A stretch of DNA of 64,000 nucleotides from Rhizobium herbae. GTDB lineage: Bacteria; Pseudomonadota; Alphaproteobacteria; Rhizobiales; Rhizobiaceae. Position 1 is the first letter of the stretch. Each line of letters opens with the position of its first letter. Below, piece after piece: positions 7,380 to 16,084 of the stretch. The notes under the pieces were generated by a model. It had not been told where the DNA came from, did no database searches, and saw only the letters and a list, made by a program, of their open reading frames with translations. The translations under genes and the position numbers were made by a program. The stretch lies in the NCBI RefSeq assembly GCF_017873135.1, contig NZ_JAGGJV010000005.1, positions 186,001 to 250,000 of the forward strand, written 5' to 3'.

Positions 7380-9485
7380 TTGTCCAAAAGATCGAACCTG
7401 ATGACGCGCATCCTTGTCGCCGCGTCCTTTGTCGTCGTTGCCGCGTTTGCCGGCTTTTCCGTTTACATCGACAGTCTCCAGCATGCCGTGACGACACGTG
7501 CCGTCGAGGAGAACATTTCCTCCTCCGGCAAGCAGGCCGCCCAGAGCGTCGCCAACTGGCTGAACGGCCGCGTTACGCTGACCGCCATGGCCGCCAATGC
7601 CGCTGGCAGCGCTTCCGATCAGGCAGGCCTCGAAGGCGCGCTCAAGAACGGTGTTCTGGAAAAGGAGTTCCTCAGCACCTATGTCGGCGACGAGAGCGGA
7701 AAATTCACCAGCTGGCCGGACTTGCCCCTGCCCGCAGGCTATGATCCACGCCAGCGGCCGTGGTATCAGCAGGCTGTCAAGGCCGATACAAGCGTGCTCA
7801 CCGATCCCTATATCGATGCGTCGAGCGGCGACCTGATCATCAGCGCTGCCGTTCCGGTCAAGCGTGACGGCAAGCTGTTCGGCATCGCCGGCAGCGATTT
7901 TTCGCTGAAGACCCTCGTCGAGATGATCAAGTCCGTCGATGTCGGCGGCGAAGGCTTTGCCTTCCTCGTCAACAAGTCCGGCCAGATCCTCGTTCACCCG
8001 GATGCCAAACTCGTCACCAAGACGCTGGCCGATGCCTTCCCGGCTGAAACACCATCGATCGGCTCGTCGATCATGCAGACCGAGCTTGACGGCAAGCCGA
8101 TGCTGGTCAGCTTCGTGCCGGTCGCAGGTCTTCCCTCTGTCGAATGGTATGTTGGTTTCGCCGTCGATGCGGATGTTGCCTATTCCGCCATCGGCCAGTT
8201 CCGGATCGCCGCCACCATCGCCACGCTTCTTGCCGTCGGCGTGATGATCGCCTTCCTTGCAACCCTGCTCAGCCGCCTCGTCATCCGTCCGGTCACCGAC
8301 ATGACCGGCGCCATGGAACGCCTGGCCGCCGGCGACCTGAAGGCCGAAATTCCCGGCCAGGACCGCCGCGACCAGATCGGTTCCATGGCCGCCGCCGTCG
8401 CCGTTTTCCGCACCAATGCCATCGAGCGCGTGCGCCTCGAAGGCGAGGCCGAATCCGGCCGTTCGCTGTCGGAGCGGGAGCGCCTTGAGCGCGAAGCCCT
8501 GAAGGCCAGGGAAACCGCCGATATCCAGCAGGCCGTCGAAGCGCTGGCGACCGGCCTCGGCCGTCTTGCCGACGGCGATCTCGGCTACCGGATCTCCATC
8601 CCCTTCGTCGCCCATCTCGACCGTCTGCGCGCCGACTTCAACAACTCCGTCACCAAGCTGCACCATGCGCTTCAGGCGGTCGGCACCAATGCGCGCGCCA
8701 TCGACGCCGGCGCCAGCGAAATCCGCCATGCCGCCGACGATCTCGCCCGCCGCACCGAGCAGCAGGCAGCCTCGGTCGAGGAAACCGCCGCGGCGCTCGA
8801 GGAAATCACCACGACGGTCAAGGACAGCGCCCGCCGCGCCGAAGAAGTCGGCCAGCTGGTCGCCCGCACCCGCGCCGGTGCCGAAAAGTCCGGCGAAGTC
8901 GTCCGCAATGCCGTCAACGCCATGCAGGGCATCGAAAAGTCCTCCGGCGAGATCAGCAACATCATCGGCGTCATTGACGATATCGCCTTCCAGACCAACC
9001 TTTTGGCGCTGAACGCCGGCGTCGAGGCAGCACGTGCCGGTGACGCAGGCAAGGGCTTTGCCGTCGTCGCCCAGGAAGTACGCGAGCTTGCCCAGCGGTC
9101 TGCCAATGCCGCCAAGGAGATCAAGGCGCTGATTTCGAAGTCCGGCAGTCAGGTCAAGACCGGTGTCGAGCTGGTCGGGGAGACCGGTCAGTCGCTGCAG
9201 GCGATCGTCTCGGAGGTGCAGGAGATCAACACGCATATCCATGCGATCGTCACCGCCACCCGCGAACAATCGATCGGCCTCCAGGAGATCAACACCGCCG
9301 TCAACACCATGGACCAGGGCACCCAGCAGAACGCCGCCATGGTGGAAGAACAGACGGCCGCCAGCCATGGCCTCGCGCAGGAAGCGGCGGCACTCAACGA
9401 CCTGCTCGCCCAGTTCAATATCGGCGACAGCCAGTCGTCCGCGCCTGCCGCACGGCAGCCGGCTTATGGGCGCCGCGCGGCCTGA
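7380..9485 (+). CDS. Methyl-accepting chemotaxis protein with dCache sensor (predicted amino acid receptor, McpU-like)
   Basis: Inner-membrane chemoreceptor, 701 residues. The TTG start at 7380 follows AGGGA; an ATG seven codons later is the alternative. TM1 is at about 9-29, a double Cache periplasmic domain at about 30-274, TM2 at about 275-300, a HAMP after it, a second HAMP-like segment ([14 protein letters not shown]), then the long signalling coiled coil with the conserved tip [32 protein letters not shown] (given by position, about 535-570). The sensor carries Y121, R126, W128, Y129 in [10 protein letters not shown]144 and D173, spaced as in the amino-acid-binding dCache motif known from PctA. 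The protein lacks a CheR-tethering pentapeptide and ends RRAA. A strong terminator follows. Confidence 0.9.
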   Translation: MSKRSNLMTRILVAASFVVVAAFAGFSVYIDSLQHAVTTRAVEENISSSGKQAAQSVANWLNGRVTLTAMAANAAGSASDQAGLEGALKNGVLEKEFLSTYVGDESGKFTSWPDLPLPAGYDPRQRPWYQQAVKADTSVLTDPYIDASSGDLIISAAVPVKRDGKLFGIAGSDFSLKTLVEMIKSVDVGGEGFAFLVNKSGQILVHPDAKLVTKTLADAFPAETPSIGSSIMQTELDGKPMLVSFVPVAGLPSVEWYVGFAVDADVAYSAIGQFRIAATIATLLAVGVMIAFLATLLSRLVIRPVTDMTGAMERLAAGDLKAEIPGQDRRDQIGSMAAAVAVFRTNAIERVRLEGEAESGRSLSERERLEREALKARETADIQQAVEALATGLGRLADGDLGYRISIPFVAHLDRLRADFNNSVTKLHHALQAVGTNARAIDAGASEIRHAADDLARRTEQQAASVEETAAALEEITTTVKDSARRAEEVGQLVARTRAGAEKSGEVVRNAVNAMQGIEKSSGEISNIIGVIDDIAFQTNLLALNAGVEAARAGDAGKGFAVVAQEVRELAQRSANAAKEIKALISKSGSQVKTGVELVGETGQSLQAIVSEVQEINTHIHAIVTATREQSIGLQEINTAVNTMDQGTQQNAAMVEEQTAASHGLAQEAAALNDLLAQFNIGDSQSSAPAARQPAYGRRAA

Positions 9486-9508
9486 CCGGCGGCAATACAG
9501 GCAACAGG

Positions 9509-9538
9509 AAAAAGGCCCGGTGAAAATCGGGCCTTTTT
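9509..9538. terminator. Bidirectional terminator between MCP gene and rumA-like gene
   Basis: AAAAAGGCCCG at 9509-9519 pairs perfectly with CGGGCCTTTTT at 9528-9538 around an eight-base loop. The A and T runs make it work for the + strand chemoreceptor gene and for the convergent methyltransferase gene. Confidence 0.9.
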
Positions 9539-9581
9539 CATGGAAGTATCAATGAAGCGATCGACGGGTATCGCGAAGGCG

Positions 9582-10832
9582 TCACTTCTCCAGCGTCGCC
9601 ACCACTTCCACATGCGACGACCACAGGAACTGGTCGATCGGGGTGACCGAGGTGATGCGGTAGCCCACATCCACAAGAATGCGCAGGTCGCGCACCAGCG
9701 TCACCGGATTGCAGGAGACGGCGACGATCTTCTTGACGCCGGAGCGGGCCATTTCCCTCGTCTGGGCTTCGGCGCCGGCGCGCGGCGGGTCGAAGACGAT
9801 GGCGTCGTAGACTTTCAGTTCCGAAGCCATCATCGGGCGGCGGAAGAGATCGCGCTTTTCCACCGTGACCGGCTTCAGGCCTTGCGTATTGCGCGCGGCA
9901 AAATCCAGTGCCTTCAGCGGCTTGTCTTCGCTCTCGACTGCATGGACGCGGGCCTTGCGGGCAATGCGCAGCGAAAACGTACCGGAACCGGCAAAGAGGT
10001 CGATGACGCGCTTGGCCTTGCCGAGATGCGCCAGCACCAGTTCCGACATCGCTTCTTCCGCCGGCCTGGTCGCCTGGGTAAAGCTTCCGGGCGGCGGCGA
10101 CACGGAAACACCGCCGAAATCGATCACCGGTTTGATCGGTTCGACCAGGATTTCGCCGTTGAGGCTCAGGCGGGCGACACTCTTCTGGCCAAGGACGGTC
10201 TCGACCGCCATGCGACGCTGCCGGTCGTCCATTGCCTTGATGCCTTCAAAGGAAAGGTCGAGCCCGGACAACGTCTCCAGAACCGTGATGCGAAACGGCT
10301 CGGCATTGACAGCCATTGCTTTTGCCACGGTTCGGATCACCGCAAGCCGCGACACGATGCCGGGGCTTGCGATGGGACATTCCGATATCGAGACGATGTG
10401 ATGGGTCTCGGGCTGGTTGTAGCCGAGCAGCAGCTCCTTTTCGGTGCGCCGCGCGGTAAACACCGTGCGCCGCCGCTCGCCGGGATGGGCAAGCACCAGC
10501 GGCGCGACCTCGGCCTGCAAAGCCTTCGATTTCAGCGCATCGAGGACCAGCTGCCGCTTGAAGTCCTGGTAGAGGCTGTCGCTGGCATGCTGCAGCGAAC
10601 AGCCGCCGCAGGTCCCGTTTTCGCCCTCCGGCCCGAAATGCCGGCATTTCGGCGCGACACGCTCGGGCGAGACGTCGGACATTGACATGACGGTGCCCTT
10701 GTCCTTGTTGACCGCCAGCGCCACGGTTTCGCCGGGCAGGGTGAAGGGCACGTAGACAGGGCCGAATGGGCCGCGCGTGATGCCGTCGCCGGATTGGCCG
10801 ATCTTCTCGATGGTCAGCGTTTCGGTGCTCAT
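9582..10832 (-). CDS. Class I SAM-dependent RNA (uracil-5-)methyltransferase, RumA/TrmA family
   Basis: Predicted to make 5-methyluridine in rRNA (or tRNA), 416 residues. An N-terminal TRAM-like beta-barrel occupies about 1-55. Cysteines C63, C75 and C78 (KCRHFGPEGENGTCGGC) plus the later SECPI cysteine form the [4Fe-4S] ligand set typical of RumA/RlmD. The Rossmann methyltransferase domain shows VIDLFAGSGTFSL, FDPPRAG and the catalytic nucleophile in SCNP near the C-terminus. The start codon overlaps the tlyA stop by four bases (ATGA), so translation is coupled. Which uridine is modified (RlmD-like U1939 or RlmC-like U747) is not determinable here. Confidence 0.88.
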   Translation of the reverse strand: MSTETLTIEKIGQSGDGITRGPFGPVYVPFTLPGETVALAVNKDKGTVMSMSDVSPERVAPKCRHFGPEGENGTCGGCSLQHASDSLYQDFKRQLVLDALKSKALQAEVAPLVLAHPGERRRTVFTARRTEKELLLGYNQPETHHIVSISECPIASPGIVSRLAVIRTVAKAMAVNAEPFRITVLETLSGLDLSFEGIKAMDDRQRRMAVETVLGQKSVARLSLNGEILVEPIKPVIDFGGVSVSPPPGSFTQATRPAEEAMSELVLAHLGKAKRVIDLFAGSGTFSLRIARKARVHAVESEDKPLKALDFAARNTQGLKPVTVEKRDLFRRPMMASELKVYDAIVFDPPRAGAEAQTREMARSGVKKIVAVSCNPVTLVRDLRILVDVGYRITSVTPIDQFLWSSHVEVVATLEK

Positions 10833-11635
10833 GCTTCTTGATCCAGCGAGGCGTCTTCATCCAAGGCGTCGTCGTCATCCAATGGTTTGCGTCCAGCCAG
10901 CAGATATTCCTCGTTGCCGTCGCCGCCGGAAATCGGCGAGGGGATGAGACCGAGGCTTATCCACCCCATGTCTTCGGTGAGCCAGCGCTCGAGTTCGGCG
11001 GCAACTGCGGGTGCGCTTTCCGGGTCCTTGAGCAGGCCAGCCTTGCTGATCGCCTCGCGTCCCGCCTCGAACTGCGGCTTGACGAGAAGGATGCAATGGG
11101 CGCCGGGCTCGGCGAGATCGAGCGCCGGCGGCAAAGCCAGCTTCAGCGAGATGAAAGAAACATCCGAGACGACGAACGAGATGGCGCGACCGTCGAGATG
11201 GTCCTCGTCCAGCACCCGTGCATTCAGCCCCTCGATGTTGGTGACGCGCGCATCGGCCTCCAGCCGCGGATGGAACTGGCCATGGCCGACATCGACGGAG
11301 ATCACATGCGCTGCGCCATTGTGCAGCAGGATTTCGGTAAAGCCGCCGGTCGAGGCGCCGATATCCAGACAGTCCAGCCCCTCGGGCGACAGCTTGAAAT
11401 GTTCAAGGCCCGCCTTCAGCTTCAGCGCCGCGCGCGACACATAGGCCTGGACCGGATCGTCGATGGCGATCGTCACGTCCTCTGGAAAGGTCGAGCTCGC
11501 CTTGACGACGACGCGGCCGTTGACGGTGACGGTGCCACGCTGGATCGCATCGCGGGCGCGCGAACGGCTGGCGACGAGACCGAGGTTCAGGAGCAGCTGG
11601 TCGAGGCGGACGGTTGTTTTGGGTTCGTTTGACAT
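10829..11635 (-). CDS. TlyA family rRNA (cytidine-2'-O)-methyltransferase
   Basis: A 268-residue protein with an N-terminal S4 RNA-binding domain (VRLDQLLLNLGLVASRSRAR, residues 9-28, through about 65). An FtsJ-like SAM-dependent methyltransferase domain follows, with motif I LDIGASTGGFTEILL at about 95-109. TlyA methylates 2'-O of cytidines in 16S and/or 23S rRNA and affects capreomycin sensitivity in mycobacteria; the older label hemolysin is not supported. It is the first gene of a two-gene unit with the RumA-like gene. In many rhizobia this pair directly follows dxs; here three MCP genes on the opposite strand separate them. Confidence 0.88.
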   Translation of the reverse strand: MSNEPKTTVRLDQLLLNLGLVASRSRARDAIQRGTVTVNGRVVVKASSTFPEDVTIAIDDPVQAYVSRAALKLKAGLEHFKLSPEGLDCLDIGASTGGFTEILLHNGAAHVISVDVGHGQFHPRLEADARVTNIEGLNARVLDEDHLDGRAISFVVSDVSFISLKLALPPALDLAEPGAHCILLVKPQFEAGREAISKAGLLKDPESAPAVAAELERWLTEDMGWISLGLIPSPISGGDGNEEYLLAGRKPLDDDDALDEDASLDQEA

Positions 11636-11693
11636 GGGGTCTCATGGCGCGTTGCGCACTCTGTTGCAAGTCTCATGGCGCATCGCAGCAAAC

Positions 11694-11708
11694 TTAAACG
11701 AATATTAA
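11694..11708. promoter_or_regulatory. CtrA-type box between tlyA and second MCP gene
   Basis: TTAAACGAATATTAA is an exact TTAA-N7-TTAA match, 59 bases upstream of the tlyA start and 184 bases upstream of the second MCP start. Its AT-rich spacer makes it slightly weaker evidence than the sites with mixed spacers. Confidence 0.45.
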
Positions 11709-11892
11709 GTCAAACGATGCAGGTTTCCTGAGCGGGCAAAGCCTATCAAGATCAACCATGATGGTAATGGTCTTTTTGCCGGCACCGATGATTTCCCCCG
11801 ATATTGAAGCTGGTCGTCCGTGTTCCCGCGCGGCGCTGATCGCCAATGTCTCTATTTTTACCGTGGCGCGCTGCGCCAAAGGATATTTCGCG

Positions 11893-13725
11893 ATGTTGAA
11901 AAATCTGTCCCTGAACCGAAAACTCGGTTTCACCTTCGCCGGCCTCATTCTGATCTTTCTGGCCGTCTCCGGCATTGTTCTCTTCAAGGCCAATCTCTCG
12001 GTGGAAGCCTCCACCCGGCAGAATGCCTCGCAACGGCTGATCGTGCTGATCGACGATGCGATGCAGGGCATGCTCGAACAGGCGGTCAACCAGCGCGGCT
12101 TCCTGCTTTTGCGCAGCGACAGCACCTATGGCGATGTGGCCGTCAATCGCGAACGCATGGTCAAGGCCATTGCCGACGCCAAGATCGCAGCGGCGGACGA
12201 GCCAGAGATTTCAAAGCAGCTTGACGCCATGCAGGCCGCCGCCGATGTCTGGTACAACGAATTGGCCCGTCCGCAGGTCGAGGCTGCCCGCAACACCGAC
12301 AAGCCGCTTGCCGAAATCATCGAAATCGGCCGCAATCTCTCCAAGGGTCAGCTCGACACGTTCCGCAGCGTTGCCGCCAAGATCAAGGCGGACGCGGCCG
12401 CCTGGTCCGAATTGCAGACGGCAGAACAGACGGCATCGATCGGCGCTGTCCGGTTGACCCTGATGATTGGCGGTCTTGCGGCGACGCTGGTCGCAGCCCT
12501 GCTTGCCTGGGCTCTGTCGCGCGGCATCGTCCGCCCGATCGTCGACATGACCGGCGCCATGGGCCGGCTGGCCGATGGCGATCACGAAATTGCCGTACCG
12601 GCACTCGATCGCACCGACGAAGTCGGCCGCATGGCGCAGGCGGTACTCGTCTTCAAGCAGGCGGCACTCGAAAATCTTCGGATCACCGGCGAAGCCGACA
12701 AGATGCGCAGCGATGCCGAAACCGGCCGTCGTCTCAGCGACACGGAAAAAGCGCGCGAGCGCGATGCCATGCTTCAGGCGACCTCGAGCCTCGGCAATGG
12801 CCTGAAGCGCCTTGCCTCCGGCGATCTCGGCTTCCAGCTGACCGAACCCTTCGCCGGCGACTTCGAAAGCCTGCGCCAGGATTTCAACCGCTCGGTCGGC
12901 CAGCTTGCCGAAACGCTCGCAGCCGTCTCCAATGCGGCGGGTTCGATCGACAGCGGCACGCGCGAGATCAGCCAGAGCTCGGACGACCTGTCGCGGCGCA
13001 CCGAGCAGCAGGCGGCTTCGCTGGAAGAAACTGCGGCAGCACTCGATCAGATCACCGTCAACGTCTCCAATTCCTCCAAGCGTGCCGACGAAGCCCGCGA
13101 TGTCGCGGTGCAGGCCAATGCCAGCGCTGCGAAATCCGGTGCTGTTGTCGCCAATGCGGTCGACGCCATGCGTCGCATCGAGGAATCCTCCAGCCAGATC
13201 TCCAACATTATCGGCGTGATTGACGAGATCGCCTTCCAGACCAACCTCCTGGCCTTGAACGCCGGCGTCGAAGCGGCACGGGCAGGGGATGCCGGCAAGG
13301 GCTTTGCCGTCGTCGCCCAGGAAGTGCGTGAACTGGCCCAGCGCTCGGCAAAGGCCGCCAAGGAGATCAAGGACCTGATTCGCAATTCGAGCGTCGAAGT
13401 CGAGGGCGGCGTCAAGCTGGTCCGCGAAACCGGCGATGCGCTGAAGACCATCGAGACCTATGTCGTGACGATCAACCAGCACATGGATGCGATCGCTACC
13501 TCGGCGCGCGAACAGTCGGTCGGTCTGGCCGAAGTCAACACGGCAGTCAACCAGATGGACCAGGTAACCCAGCAGAATGCCGCGATGGTGGAAGAGACCA
13601 ATGCCGCCAGCGCCACGCTTGCAAACGAAGCGGGCCGCCTGCGCGAACTGATCTCGCAGTTCCAGCTCGACACAGGCAAGGGCTACGGCAACGCGGTATC
13701 CCGCGTCTCCCGCCGCGCGGCCTGA
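11893..13725 (+). CDS. Methyl-accepting chemotaxis protein with CHASE3-like sensor
   Basis: Chemoreceptor of 610 residues. The chosen ATG follows AAAGGA; a 45-codon upstream extension has no receptor-like sequence. TM1 is at about 12-32. A helical periplasmic sensor at about 35-180 contains LEQAVNQRGFLLL, like the CHASE3 family (signature EtgqRGylLtgd). TM2 is at about 186-208, with HAMP to about 260, a second HAMP-like unit (LASGDLGFQLTEPF) and the signalling coiled coil. From about residue 380 the protein is nearly identical to the next two receptors, including the stretch [20 protein letters not shown]. It ends RRAA. CHASE3 ligands are generally unknown. Confidence 0.9.
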   Translation: MLKNLSLNRKLGFTFAGLILIFLAVSGIVLFKANLSVEASTRQNASQRLIVLIDDAMQGMLEQAVNQRGFLLLRSDSTYGDVAVNRERMVKAIADAKIAAADEPEISKQLDAMQAAADVWYNELARPQVEAARNTDKPLAEIIEIGRNLSKGQLDTFRSVAAKIKADAAAWSELQTAEQTASIGAVRLTLMIGGLAATLVAALLAWALSRGIVRPIVDMTGAMGRLADGDHEIAVPALDRTDEVGRMAQAVLVFKQAALENLRITGEADKMRSDAETGRRLSDTEKARERDAMLQATSSLGNGLKRLASGDLGFQLTEPFAGDFESLRQDFNRSVGQLAETLAAVSNAAGSIDSGTREISQSSDDLSRRTEQQAASLEETAAALDQITVNVSNSSKRADEARDVAVQANASAAKSGAVVANAVDAMRRIEESSSQISNIIGVIDEIAFQTNLLALNAGVEAARAGDAGKGFAVVAQEVRELAQRSAKAAKEIKDLIRNSSVEVEGGVKLVRETGDALKTIETYVVTINQHMDAIATSAREQSVGLAEVNTAVNQMDQVTQQNAAMVEETNAASATLANEAGRLRELISQFQLDTGKGYGNAVSRVSRRAA

Positions 13726-14040
13726 CCTGGGGAAGTGCAACGTCTGAACCTGGAGAAGGGCCTTCCGGCAAACCGGGGGGCCTTTTCGATTCATGGGCTT
13801 TGCCACCCCTGGCAAATGCATCGACGGCGACGCGCACCGGCGTCCAATATAGATTAGAATATAATTTAATAAAAAATTATGTTTATTTTTATATACTTAA
13901 GTGAGATTGATGATATCGATCTACAACCGACATGACGTGGGGGAGGATTGTTTGCTCGCTGCGGAATGAGTTTTCGGCTGGTCCTTTGGGCAGTGGACGC
14001 GGGCAAGCCGAGTGATCGCTTTTCCGCAGGGTGAGGAAAA
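13726..14040. other. 315-base intergenic region between second and third MCP genes
   Basis: Contains the terminator of the second receptor gene, then a strikingly AT-rich stretch at about 13851-13925 in an otherwise GC-rich window, then about 115 ordinary bases. The AT-rich part includes TTAATAAAAAATTAT (13866-13880), one base off the TTAA-N7-TTAA pattern of the other MCP leaders. It probably holds the promoter of the third MCP gene. No gene seen. Confidence 0.5.
13754..13787 (+). terminator. Terminator after second MCP gene
   Basis: AAGGGCCTTCCGG and CCGGGGGGCCTTTT form a hairpin with a CAAA loop, with G-T wobbles in the middle of the stem, and end in a short T run. It lies about 30 bases after the stop. 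Confidence 0.7.
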
Positions 14041-15858
14041 ATGATCCGACCGAAAATCAAAACCGTACTTCTTGGCCTGTTTGCCGCGTTTGGACTGATG
14101 TTTGCCCTGTTCGGCTGGCTATCGATCAGCAACATGCAGACCCTCAATAGCAATGCGGAAGAGATAACGACCAACAGGATGCCGAAAGCGGTCGGCCTGA
14201 AGAGTCTGGAGGGGGCGTTCTTTCGTCTGAATTTCGCCTATTCCCGCCTCATCCTCTCCGAATCGCCGGAAGAAATGGCCGCGGCGGAGAAATTCCTGGC
14301 CGAACGGCAGGCCATTTTCAAGACGTCCCTGGAAGGGATTGCGCCGCTCTTTACTTTGGAACGGGGCAAGGCACTCGTCGCAGATGTTCAAGGGGCCGTT
14401 GCCGCCTACCTCTTGCCGGCGGACGACGTGGCCGCGGCCGCGCGCAAGAACCAGGATGCCGAAGCCCGCGTGGTATTTTTCCAGAAGATGTTCCCGGAGG
14501 TGCAGAAGGTTACCTCCGCCGTGGCCGTCCTCATGGCTTTCAACGACGAGCAGACAAAGACCGCCTATGACAGTTCTGTCGCCGCCTACAACAGTTCGTT
14601 TCTCATCACATTGGTGCTGGTTGCCGGCTGCGGTTTGATGATGACCGGAGCAGCTGTCTTCGCGGTCAAGGGAATTGCCTCGCCGGTCGGAAATATCACC
14701 GTAGCGATGAACCGGCTCGCCGGCGGCGATGCCGCCTCCGCCATCCCCTATGCCGGACGGGCCGACGAGATCGGTGAAATGGCTGCGGCCGTCGAGGTTT
14801 TCCGCACCAACGCCCTTGCCAACCGCCAGCTTGAGGAGGATGCCGCAAAACAACGCACGCTCGCCGACAACGAGCGGCTTCGCAGTGATACGGCGGAAAA
14901 GGTCAAGTCCGACGCGATGCGGCGGGCAACGTCCGGTCTTGGCGACGGTCTGAAGCATCTGGCCTCCGGCAACTTGAATTTTCAGCTGACCGAAACCTTT
15001 GCCGAGGATTTCGAAAGCCTTCGCACCGATTTCAATGCGTCGGTACGGCAACTGGCCGAGACGATGGGTTCGGTGGCTCAGTCGACGGGGCAAATCGACA
15101 GTGGTACGCGGGAGATCAGCCAGAGCGCTGAAGATCTTTCCAAGCGCACGGAACAGCAGGCCGCCTCGCTCGAGGAGACCGCCGCGGCGCTTGATGAGAT
15201 CACCGTCAATGTCGCCAATTCTTCCAAGCGGGCCGAAGAGGCTCGAAGCGTCGCTGTGCTTGCAAATGCCAGTGCGGCCCAGTCCGGCACTGTTGTCGCC
15301 AATGCGGTGAATGCAATGCGCCGGATCACGGAATCGTCCAGTCAAATCTCCAACATCATCGGGGTTATCGACGAGATTGCCTTCCAGACCAACCTTCTGG
15401 CACTGAACGCTGGCGTCGAGGCCGCACGTGCCGGGGACGCGGGCAGGGGCTTCGCCGTCGTCGCCCAGGAGGTGCGGGAACTGGCCCAGCGCTCGGCCAA
15501 GGCCGCCAAGGAAATCAAGGAACTGATCCGGAATTCCACGGCCGAGGTCGAAAGCGGCGTCAAATTCGTTGGCGAAACCGGCGACGCCCTGAAAACCATC
15601 GAGACCTATGTCGTGACGATCAACCAGCACATGGACGCGATTGCCACCTCGGCGCGCGAACAGTCGGTGGGCCTGGCCGAAGTCAACACGGCGGTCAACC
15701 AGATGGATCAGGTCACCCAGCAGAATGCCGCCATGGTCGAGGAGACCAACGCAGCGAGCGCCACGCTTGCCAACGAAGCAGGCCGCCTGCGGGAATTGAT
15801 TTCGCAGTTCGCACTCAAGGGGGAAGCCCGTCCGACCTCGCATCGCCGGGCTGCCTGA
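14041..15858 (+). CDS. Methyl-accepting chemotaxis protein with four-helix-bundle-like sensor
   Basis: Chemoreceptor of 605 residues, start preceded by TGAGGA. TM1 is at about 7-27. An all-helical periplasmic domain at about 28-185 ([20 protein letters not shown] early on) resembles the 4HB_MCP fold. TM2 is at about 187-209, followed by HAMP, a second HAMP-like segment ([14 protein letters not shown]) and a signalling domain almost identical to that of the preceding receptor: the last hundred residues before the linker share [20 protein letters not shown] and [20 protein letters not shown] without change. It ends HRRAA. It is a tandem paralogue with a replaced sensor. Confidence 0.9.
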   Translation: MIRPKIKTVLLGLFAAFGLMFALFGWLSISNMQTLNSNAEEITTNRMPKAVGLKSLEGAFFRLNFAYSRLILSESPEEMAAAEKFLAERQAIFKTSLEGIAPLFTLERGKALVADVQGAVAAYLLPADDVAAAARKNQDAEARVVFFQKMFPEVQKVTSAVAVLMAFNDEQTKTAYDSSVAAYNSSFLITLVLVAGCGLMMTGAAVFAVKGIASPVGNITVAMNRLAGGDAASAIPYAGRADEIGEMAAAVEVFRTNALANRQLEEDAAKQRTLADNERLRSDTAEKVKSDAMRRATSGLGDGLKHLASGNLNFQLTETFAEDFESLRTDFNASVRQLAETMGSVAQSTGQIDSGTREISQSAEDLSKRTEQQAASLEETAAALDEITVNVANSSKRAEEARSVAVLANASAAQSGTVVANAVNAMRRITESSSQISNIIGVIDEIAFQTNLLALNAGVEAARAGDAGRGFAVVAQEVRELAQRSAKAAKEIKELIRNSTAEVESGVKFVGETGDALKTIETYVVTINQHMDAIATSAREQSVGLAEVNTAVNQMDQVTQQNAAMVEETNAASATLANEAGRLRELISQFALKGEARPTSHRRAA

Positions 15859-15877
15859 CACTCTCGGTCCCGCCATG

Positions 15878-15910
15878 AAAAGGCTTTCGGTGCAAACCGG
15901 AAGCCTTTCG
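15878..15910 (+). terminator. Terminator after third MCP gene
   Basis: AAAAGGCTTTCGG pairs with CCGGAAGCCTTT across a short loop (TGCAAA), one mismatch in the stem, 20 bases after the stop. The T run is short (TTT), so efficiency is uncertain. Confidence 0.7.
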
Positions 15911-16021
15911 CGCTGCCGGCCTGTTTCCCGCTCCGGGTCACTTTCCGGCCATGAATCGGCTGCGATTCAGCGTTCAGCCAGCAATTGCGATTGCCAATTC
16001 ATATATTTGAGCGACGCCTTA

Positions 16022-16036
16022 TTAATCCTAATTTAA
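16022..16036. promoter_or_regulatory. CtrA-type box upstream of fourth MCP gene
   Basis: TTAATCCTAATTTAA is an exact TTAA-N7-TTAA site 49 bases before the start of the fourth MCP gene, a plausible activator or promoter position. A GATTC (GANTC, CcrM-type methylation site) lies at 15964-15968. Confidence 0.5.
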
Positions 16037-16084
16037 GCATGTGCTGCAATTCTGAAGGACAAGGTTTTTCAGGGGTAAAACACG

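Noticed and set aside
7338-9368. Long - strand open frame opposite the first MCP gene, with similar frames opposite the other three
   Set aside because: Glycine- and aspartate-rich translation that looks RTX-like but is only the complement of the coiled-coil codons; all four MCP genes show the same effect.
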